From Cytophagales bacterium (GTDB lineage: Bacteria; Pseudomonadota; Gammaproteobacteria; Burkholderiales; Burkholderiaceae_C): a stretch of DNA of 64,000 bases. This document shows, one piece after another, positions 58,821 through 64,000 of the stretch; the first letter of the stretch is position 1, and each line of letters begins with the position of its first letter. A program made the translations under genes and the position numbers. The stretch spans positions 1-64,000 of the forward strand of contig JASGCK010000009.1 of the NCBI GenBank assembly GCA_030054145.1, given 5' to 3'. The notes under the pieces were generated by a model. It saw only the letters and a list, made by a program, of their open reading frames with translations. It was not told the DNA's origin and ran no database searches.

Positions 58821-59913
58821 GTTGTTTCCTTTATTCCGATGCGTTGTTTTTTGTTCGGTAGCCATTGTCTCGCATAGTTATGCGCAGGATGCGCTCATCG
58901 AGCCGCCTGCGGCCATGCATCCCAATAGCCGCTGGACGGCCGTGTCGTGGGATACGCTCCCCAGTGTTTTTGATGACAACCCGCGCGAGGCGCTTGGCGC
59001 TTGGCTCGCCAGTTGTGCCCGCCCGCAAGCCTTATGGCGTAAGGCGTGCGGCGAACTCTCTGCGCTAAAGAGTGCTGACAGCGAGGTGATTCGGATGTGG
59101 ATGATGTCGCGCTTGCAGCCTTATCGCATCGAGTCGCCCGCTAGCAACGGTGCGAGCGCCAGCGTGGGATTGCTGACGGGTTATTACGAGCCTGTATTGG
59201 TGGCGCGGCGCGAGGCGGATGATGTCTTTCGCTACCCGCTTTACCGCTTGCCCGCAGAGTTGGAGCGCGCTGGCGTTACCCGTCCGTGGTTCACCCGTCA
59301 AGCAATCGACACGGTGGGAAGCCCCGCCCAGCAAGCTTTGCAGGGACGTGCGATTGCGTATCTGCAAAGTCCGCTGGATGTGCTGGCACTGCAAATTCAA
59401 GGCTCGGGGCAATTGGATTTGGTGCAGGCCCATGGCGTGCATCAGCGGATTCGACTGGCGTTTGCGGGGAGTAACAATCAGCCCTATAAAAGCGTGGGCG
59501 TTTGGTTGCGTGACACGTATGGTCTGCGTGATTTGTCGTGGCCCGCGATCAAGGCTTGGGCGCTCTCGCAGCCTGATCAAATGAATAACTTGGTGTGGAG
59601 CAATCCGCGTGTGGTGTTTTTTAAGGAGCGTCCCGCATCAAACGAAGGGCCGTTAGGAGCGCAAGGTTTGCCGTTGACGGCGGGGCGCTCCATCGCGGTG
59701 GATGCGAAAAGTATCCCTTACGGCACGCCTGTTTGGTTGGCATCTGAGGGCGAGAGTCTGAGCTTAAAGCGGCTGGTCATTGCGCAAGATACAGGGACGG
59801 CGATTGTCGGTGCGGTGCGGGCTGATTACTATGTAGGCAGCGGTGACGCGGCGGGCGAAATAGCAGGCAGGCTAAAGCAAGGATTGCAGATGTGGGTGCT
59901 GTGGCCGAAATGA
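58810..59913 (+). CDS. mltA: Membrane-bound lytic murein transglycosylase A
   Basis: MltA cleaves peptidoglycan glycan strands to 1,6-anhydro products. The 367-aa form starts at ATG 58810 (58819 is also possible), giving a signal peptide ending SYAQ near residue 26. The MltA domain (about 110-270) shows GLLTGYYEP and LQIQGSGQLDL. The C-terminal 3D domain has RLVIAQDTGTAIVGAVRADY and YVGSGDAAGEIAG, with the catalytic Asp region intact. The E. coli protein is a lipoprotein; no clear lipobox is seen here. Confidence 0.93.
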   Translation: MRVMLFPLFRCVVFCSVAIVSHSYAQDALIEPPAAMHPNSRWTAVSWDTLPSVFDDNPREALGAWLASCARPQALWRKACGELSALKSADSEVIRMWMMSRLQPYRIESPASNGASASVGLLTGYYEPVLVARREADDVFRYPLYRLPAELERAGVTRPWFTRQAIDTVGSPAQQALQGRAIAYLQSPLDVLALQIQGSGQLDLVQAHGVHQRIRLAFAGSNNQPYKSVGVWLRDTYGLRDLSWPAIKAWALSQPDQMNNLVWSNPRVVFFKERPASNEGPLGAQGLPLTAGRSIAVDAKSIPYGTPVWLASEGESLSLKRLVIAQDTGTAIVGAVRADYYVGSGDAAGEIAGRLKQGLQMWVLWPK

Positions 59914-59962
59914 GCCGAAATAAGTCGAAATAAGAGTTGAACAACTAATCAAGGATTTCATC

Positions 59963-60415
59963 ATGAACAAACGAATCATCATCCGTTGGATGGCGGCATC
60001 ACTTGTGGGTGTCGTTATCGCCGCGTCGGCACAGGCGCAGGCCAATCAGAATAAGGCTTCCCAGCCTTCGCAGATGCAGCATCTTGTTATTCAAGTCAGC
60101 GAGGCAGAGCCTGCGAAGTGGAATTTGGTGCTCAATAACGCTAAAAATGTGCAGGAAGAATTAGGCGCAAAAAATGTCGAAATTGAAATCGTGGCTTATG
60201 GTCCAGGGCTGGGTATGTTGAAGCTAGAGGCGGTTAGCAATTCACGGGTAACCGAGGCTGCGCAGTCGGGCATCAAACTGGTGGCTTGCGAAAACACCAT
60301 GCGCAATCAAAAAATTAGCAAGGACGATCTGCATCCTGCGGCCACTTATGTGATGGCGGGTGTCGTGCAAATCATGAAGCGCCAAGCGCAGGGCTGGTCG
60401 TACATCCGGCCGTGA
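59963..60415 (+). CDS. Secreted DsrE/DsrF-like protein
   Basis: The 150-aa product has a signal peptide (about 1-26, cleaved after AQAQ), so it is probably periplasmic. The mature part (about 40-145) has the DsrE-like fold: HLVIQVSEAEPAKWNLVLNN, VEIEIVAYGPGLGML and VACENTMRNQKIS, the last with a single Cys at the usual position. Such secreted DsrE-like proteins are common in Burkholderiales and of unknown function. It lies 49 bp after mltA. Confidence 0.85.
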   Translation: MNKRIIIRWMAASLVGVVIAASAQAQANQNKASQPSQMQHLVIQVSEAEPAKWNLVLNNAKNVQEELGAKNVEIEIVAYGPGLGMLKLEAVSNSRVTEAAQSGIKLVACENTMRNQKISKDDLHPAATYVMAGVVQIMKRQAQGWSYIRP

Positions 60416-60473
60416 GAGGCCGCCATCATCAGACCTTCAAAATTTAAGGTTTGGCGGCGGGTGACGTGCATTT

Positions 60474-61079
60474 TTAGATCAAGCCTTCAACTTTCATGGC
60501 CGCTTGAACGGCAGGGCGTGCGGCAACGCGGGCGCGGAAGGCAGCAAGATTGGCGAGATCACTGATGTCCACCTTGACAACAGCAGCCCAGTTAGTGACC
60601 GTAAACAAATATGCATCGGCAACAGTGAAGTGATTGCCCATTACGTAGCTTTTGCCTGCTAGCATTTTGTCGGCATACGCAAGGCGTGAGAGTAATCGTT
60701 CAGTGACCATCGCTTTGTACTCGGCAGGCGTGGCGGGATTGAAGAGCGGACTAAAGCTTTTGTGCAGCTCGGTGCCAATAAAGTTCAGGCGAGCTTGCAA
60801 TTTGTAGCGCTCTAGCGTGCCGTTTGCAGGGGCTAAGACTTTTTCTGGCACAAGGTCGGCAAGGTATTGCACGATGGCAGGGCCTTCGGTCAGGCGTGTG
60901 CCATCCTCTAACTCCAGCACGGGCACATAGCCCAGTGGGTTGATGGTGTAGTAATCGGTTCCGTCTTCTAACTGGTGGGTCTTGGTGCTGGCAAGAATGG
61001 CGGTATGCGCCAACCCAGCTTCATGCAAAACAATGTGAGGAGAGAGTGAGCACGCACCTTTGGAGTAGTAGAGTTTCAT
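60474..61079 (-). CDS. gstA: Beta-class glutathione S-transferase GstA
   Basis: The 201-aa form, from ATG 61079, begins MKLYYSKGACSLSPHIVLHE and matches E. coli GstA in length and in Cys10, the beta-class active-site cysteine. NPLGYVPVLELEDGTRLTEG, with the cis-Pro and Glu/Ser glutathione contacts, and the C-domain ELHKSFSPLFNPATPAEYK follow the same family. An in-frame upstream start would add 17 residues. It is divergent from the atp operon. Confidence 0.94.
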   Translation of the reverse strand: MKLYYSKGACSLSPHIVLHEAGLAHTAILASTKTHQLEDGTDYYTINPLGYVPVLELEDGTRLTEGPAIVQYLADLVPEKVLAPANGTLERYKLQARLNFIGTELHKSFSPLFNPATPAEYKAMVTERLLSRLAYADKMLAGKSYVMGNHFTVADAYLFTVTNWAAVVKVDISDLANLAAFRARVAARPAVQAAMKVEGLI

Positions 61080-61173
61080 AGTCAGTTCTAAAGCTAAGTT
61101 TAAAGAGGAAAAAACAAGAGGGGAAAACAAGGGCGAATAGTAGCCTTTTTTGGCTGGGCGAGATATTGTTAAT

Positions 61174-61203
61174 TTGACGGTATCGGGTTTGTACGTATAT
61201 AAT
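61174..61203 (+). promoter_or_regulatory. Sigma-70 promoter of the atp operon
   Basis: TTGACG (61174-61179) and a perfect TATAAT (61198-61203) are spaced by 18 bp, 24 bp before the atpI ATG. This is the best sigma-70 promoter seen in the window and fits a strongly expressed operon. Confidence 0.75.
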
Positions 61204-61227
61204 CAAGGGCTTTGCTGAACTTTACCT

Positions 61228-61689
61228 ATGTTTGATTTGCAAGATTCTGCCGAAGAGAAGGTTCGAACGCTTAGTAGGGAAGAAGCGGCTGTGGTGAAAG
61301 CCTTGAATCCGCCACTCAGTCCTTGGCGTGTGGTGGCTTGGCAGGCGATGATGGTGCTCTTGTTGATGCTTTTGGCATTGGCTGTGACGCAAAAATTGGC
61401 GATTGTGTATTCTTTGGCTTGGGGTGGTTTATGTGTTGTCATTCCTAGCGCTGTGTTTGCGCGCGGATTGATGAGTCAAACAACCCTGATGAATGCAGGA
61501 TCGGCAACCACAGGATTTTTTCTGTGGGAGGTGGTGAAGATTGGCTTGACTCTGGCGATGTTGTTTGCAGCGCCAAGGGTGATGCAAATTTTGAGACAAG
61601 ATTTAAGCTGGCTCGCCTTGCTGGTGGGGTTGATAGTGACGATGAAGGTGTACTGGTTGGCGTTGCTTTGCAAGCCAAAAGTCAGGTAA
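61228..61689 (+). CDS. atpI: ATP synthase accessory subunit I
   Basis: AtpI helps assemble the c-ring of F-type ATP synthase. The 153-aa product has four hydrophobic segments (about 35-145) after a polar N-terminus. It includes GGLCVVIPSAVFARGLM, typical of AtpI. Sequence conservation is low, but position directly before atpB is decisive. Confidence 0.9.
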   Translation: MFDLQDSAEEKVRTLSREEAAVVKALNPPLSPWRVVAWQAMMVLLLMLLALAVTQKLAIVYSLAWGGLCVVIPSAVFARGLMSQTTLMNAGSATTGFFLWEVVKIGLTLAMLFAAPRVMQILRQDLSWLALLVGLIVTMKVYWLALLCKPKVR

Positions 61690-61733
61690 GCAAAACATAA
61701 TTAACAAAATTTTGATTTAAAAGATTCTTAAAA

Positions 61734-62630
61734 ATGGCTGAAACCTCTGCAATCGAAAATGGACCGACCGCTGGTGAGTACATCAGGCATCACCTGACCC
61801 ATTGGCAATCTGGCAAGCAAGACGGAATCATTGATTTTTCAGTCTTCAATATCGATTCACTGTTCTGGTCAATGACGCTGGGTGTTTTGGGTTTGTTTGT
61901 CATGTGGCGTGTGGCTCGCTCGGTTACCTCGGGAGCGCCTGGTCGTATGCAGGCTGCCGTTGAAATCCTTTTGGAGATGGTTGACACGCAGGCCAAATCG
62001 ATTGTTCATAACGCAACCTCACGCAAGTTTGTTGGGCCTTTGGCGCTTACAGTGTTTGTGTGGATTTTCTTGTTGAACGCCATGGATTTTTTGCCGATTG
62101 ATTTGTTTTCAAAAATCTTTGAAGTGGCGCATCTTGATCACACGATTCACTTTTTCCGTGTAGTCCCTACGGCTGACCTCTCTAGTACGCTGGGTATGTC
62201 AACGGCGGTGCTTTTGGTTTGCCTTTACTACAACATCAAAATTAAAGGCTTGGGTGGCTGGTCGCATGAATTGATTAGCGCTCCTTTTGGCGCGGTTCAT
62301 CCAAAACTCTCGAATCCCCTGACTTGGCTTGGTTTTGTGCTGATGTCAACATTGAACATTGGGATGCAATTAATTGAATTTACGGCTAAAACGGTTTCGC
62401 ACGGAATGCGGCTCTTTGGCAATATGTATGCGGGCGAGTTGGTGTTTATGCTAATTGCGCTAATGGGTGCGGTAGGTTTTGGCTCGGCGACAGGCGTTGC
62501 GCTGTGGTTTGGTCATGTACTTGCGGGTACGGGCTGGGCTATCTTTCATATCATGATTGTTGCGCTTCAGGCCTTTATTTTTATGATGCTCACACTGGTC
62601 TATGTTGGGCAGGCGCACGACGCACATTGA
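61734..62630 (+). CDS. atpB: F0F1 ATP synthase subunit a
   Basis: Subunit a forms the proton half-channels next to the c-ring. The 298-aa product has about five or six membrane helices, the NAMDFLPIDLF segment, and the essential Arg226 in SHGMRLFGNMYAGEL. The polar N-terminus and extra loop (about 140-150) are usual for betaproteobacteria. It begins 44 bp after atpI. Confidence 0.96.
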   Translation: MAETSAIENGPTAGEYIRHHLTHWQSGKQDGIIDFSVFNIDSLFWSMTLGVLGLFVMWRVARSVTSGAPGRMQAAVEILLEMVDTQAKSIVHNATSRKFVGPLALTVFVWIFLLNAMDFLPIDLFSKIFEVAHLDHTIHFFRVVPTADLSSTLGMSTAVLLVCLYYNIKIKGLGGWSHELISAPFGAVHPKLSNPLTWLGFVLMSTLNIGMQLIEFTAKTVSHGMRLFGNMYAGELVFMLIALMGAVGFGSATGVALWFGHVLAGTGWAIFHIMIVALQAFIFMMLTLVYVGQAHDAH

Positions 62631-62656
62631 TTTTTCATCGATTCTTTTTTCTTTAA

Positions 62657-62935
<279 letters not shown>

Positions 62936-62947
62936 TCTGGAGCTGTT

Positions 62948-63418
62948 GTGAGTATTAACGCAACATTCTTTGCGCAGCTCACCGTACTGTTTCTGTTGGT
63001 GCTGTTCACGATGAAGTTCGTGTGGCCGCCCATCGTTGCAGCGCTGGATGAGCGTGCGCTCAAAATTAAGGCTGGCTTAGACGCGGCTGACAACGCCAAA
63101 TTAGAACTCGCCGCCGCTAATAAGCGTGTCGAGTCCGAGTTGGCAGCGTCACGCGGCGATGCGGCGGCTCGTTTGGCCGATGCGGAGCGCCGTGCGCAGC
63201 AAACCATTGAAGAAGCTAAAGCTCGTGCCAGCGAAGAGGGCGCCAAAATTGTGGCGGCTGCTAAGGCTGAGGCTGAGGCTCAAAGCGTTCAGGTGCGCGA
63301 GGCTTTGCGTGAGCAAGTGGCTAGTTTGGCTGTCAAAGGTGCAGAGCAAATTTTGCGCCGCGAAGTTAACGCTAGTGTCCATGCCGACCTCTTGGGTCAG
63401 CTTAAAAAAGAACTGTAA
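62948..63418 (+). CDS. atpF: F0F1 ATP synthase subunit b
   Basis: Subunit b is the stator stalk. The 156-aa product starts at GTG and has one N-terminal transmembrane helix (about 5-27, with [19 protein letters not shown] after it), followed by a long Ala/Glu-rich coiled coil (about 40-140). It lies 12 bp after atpE and 9 bp before atpH. Confidence 0.96.
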   Translation: MSINATFFAQLTVLFLLVLFTMKFVWPPIVAALDERALKIKAGLDAADNAKLELAAANKRVESELAASRGDAAARLADAERRAQQTIEEAKARASEEGAKIVAAAKAEAEAQSVQVREALREQVASLAVKGAEQILRREVNASVHADLLGQLKKEL

Positions 63419-63427
63419 GAGTACATC

Positions 63428-63958
63428 ATGGCTGAAATCGCAACCATCGCTCGTCCCTACGCGGAAGCTTTGTTCCAAGCATCCAAGTCTGACCTTGGCG
63501 GTACGCAAAACTGGTTGAACAGTTTTGCGGCTGTGGCGGCAGATGCTTCGTTATTGCAATTTGCGGCAAATCCTAAAGCGACAGATGCACAGGTCGTTGA
63601 CCTTGTGTTGTCGGTGTCAAAGGTGCAGACCAACTCTGCTGCCGTTAACTTTTTAACGACCGTAGTTGAAAACGGGCGTTTGAATGTGCTGGGCGAGATC
63701 GCGGCGCAATTTCAAAAGCTCAAGAATGCGGCGCAAGGCGTGAATGATGCGATTATTTATAGCGCCTTTCCGATTGAGGGGGCTGCGCTCATCGACTTGG
63801 TTGCTTTGCTGGAAAAGCGCTTTGGGCGCAAGCTGAACGCTTCCGTTCAAATCGACGCGAGCTTAATTGGCGGTGTGCGTGTGGTGGTGGGCGATGAGGT
63901 GCTGGACACTTCTGTGCGTGCCCGTTTGGATCAAATGAAAGCGGCGCTGGTGGCGTAA
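63428..63958 (+). CDS. atpH: F0F1 ATP synthase subunit delta
   Basis: Subunit delta connects the stator to the alpha3beta3 head. The 176-aa product begins [17 protein letters not shown], has a helical N-domain (about 1-105) and ends with [20 protein letters not shown], the family's C-terminal signature. Length is normal. atpA should follow just beyond the window's end; the last 42 bases are spacer. Confidence 0.96.
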   Translation: MAEIATIARPYAEALFQASKSDLGGTQNWLNSFAAVAADASLLQFAANPKATDAQVVDLVLSVSKVQTNSAAVNFLTTVVENGRLNVLGEIAAQFQKLKNAAQGVNDAIIYSAFPIEGAALIDLVALLEKRFGRKLNASVQIDASLIGGVRVVVGDEVLDTSVRARLDQMKAALVA

Positions 63959-64000
63959 AGCTGGCCTTGCGCACGTTGTTACGAATTTATTGAAATTAAC

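Noticed and set aside
60416-60473. Hairpin-like sequence after the DsrE-like gene
   Set aside because: Short GCCGCCA/TGGCGGC arms with a long loop and no proper T-run; could be a weak terminator but not supportable.

Overview
The window is a 64-kb chromosomal piece of a betaproteobacterium, most likely order Burkholderiales and close to Comamonadaceae. The reasons are the two Bug/TctC-type periplasmic binding proteins, the gatCAB, lptA-lptB-rpoN and mreBCD-mrdA arrangements, the DUF3717/DUF1289 protein, the beta-class glutathione transferases and moderate GC. No 16S gene is present, so genus and species cannot be given. Most of the window is housekeeping DNA, packed densely with many 4-bp ATGA overlaps.

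Layout. 1-435: end of an rRNA operon (23S tail, 5S, bidirectional terminator). 445-6548 (minus): cell-wall elongation operon mreB-mreC-mreD-mrdA, continuing into kdsD and lptC (LPS). 6620-12114 (plus): gatC, gatA and gatB, with a two-gene accessory cassette (AlbA_2/Schlafen-like protein plus ParA-like ATPase) between gatA and gatB. 12165-18063: orphan ugpB-like gene, then lptA-lptB-rpoN, an rlmL-like methyltransferase and a DUF3717-DUF1289 protein. 18098-23030: purB, a GST, gshB and kup. 23149-31496: a class III CoA-transferase paired with hpd, rhlE, ligJ, dusC, a Bug protein and a DUF4143 ATPase. 31585-36847: ettA, two related lipoproteins around a DUF2442 protein, serS and a TPR glycosyltransferase. 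36919-47800: a tRNA-Ser followed by a more AT-rich block holding a complete branched-chain-type ABC transporter, acyl-CoA dehydrogenase, MDR oxidoreductase, CoA ligase, an AcuR-like TetR regulator and a methyltransferase. 47851-50748: a second Bug protein and an HMW1C-like N-glycosyltransferase. 50816-58679: a purine-nitrogen cluster. 58731-61079: mltA, a possible 29-aa membrane peptide, a DsrE-like protein and gstA. 61174-64000: start of the ATP synthase operon (atpI, B, E, F, H) behind a near-consensus promoter.

The most coherent pathway is the oxalurate branch at 50816-58679. PucG makes oxalurate from ureidoglycine. FdrA (AllF), DUF1116 (AllG) and DUF2877 (AllH) correspond to the E. coli oxamate carbamoyltransferase and would split oxalurate into oxamate and carbamoyl phosphate. 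Carbamate kinase makes ATP from carbamoyl phosphate. The final GGT-like hydrolase resembles oxamate amidohydrolase HpxW and would release oxalate and ammonia. pucG is divergent from the other five genes, and the short gap carries a GTGTATACAC palindrome. Three different palindromic repeats have entered coding ends in this cluster: the pucG C-terminus and the carbamate kinase and DUF2877 N-termini.

The best candidates for something little described are the AlbA_2-ParA cassette inside the gat operon and the orphan HMW1C-like glycosyltransferase with no adhesin beside it. No CRISPR array, complete insertion sequence, integrase or prophage was found.
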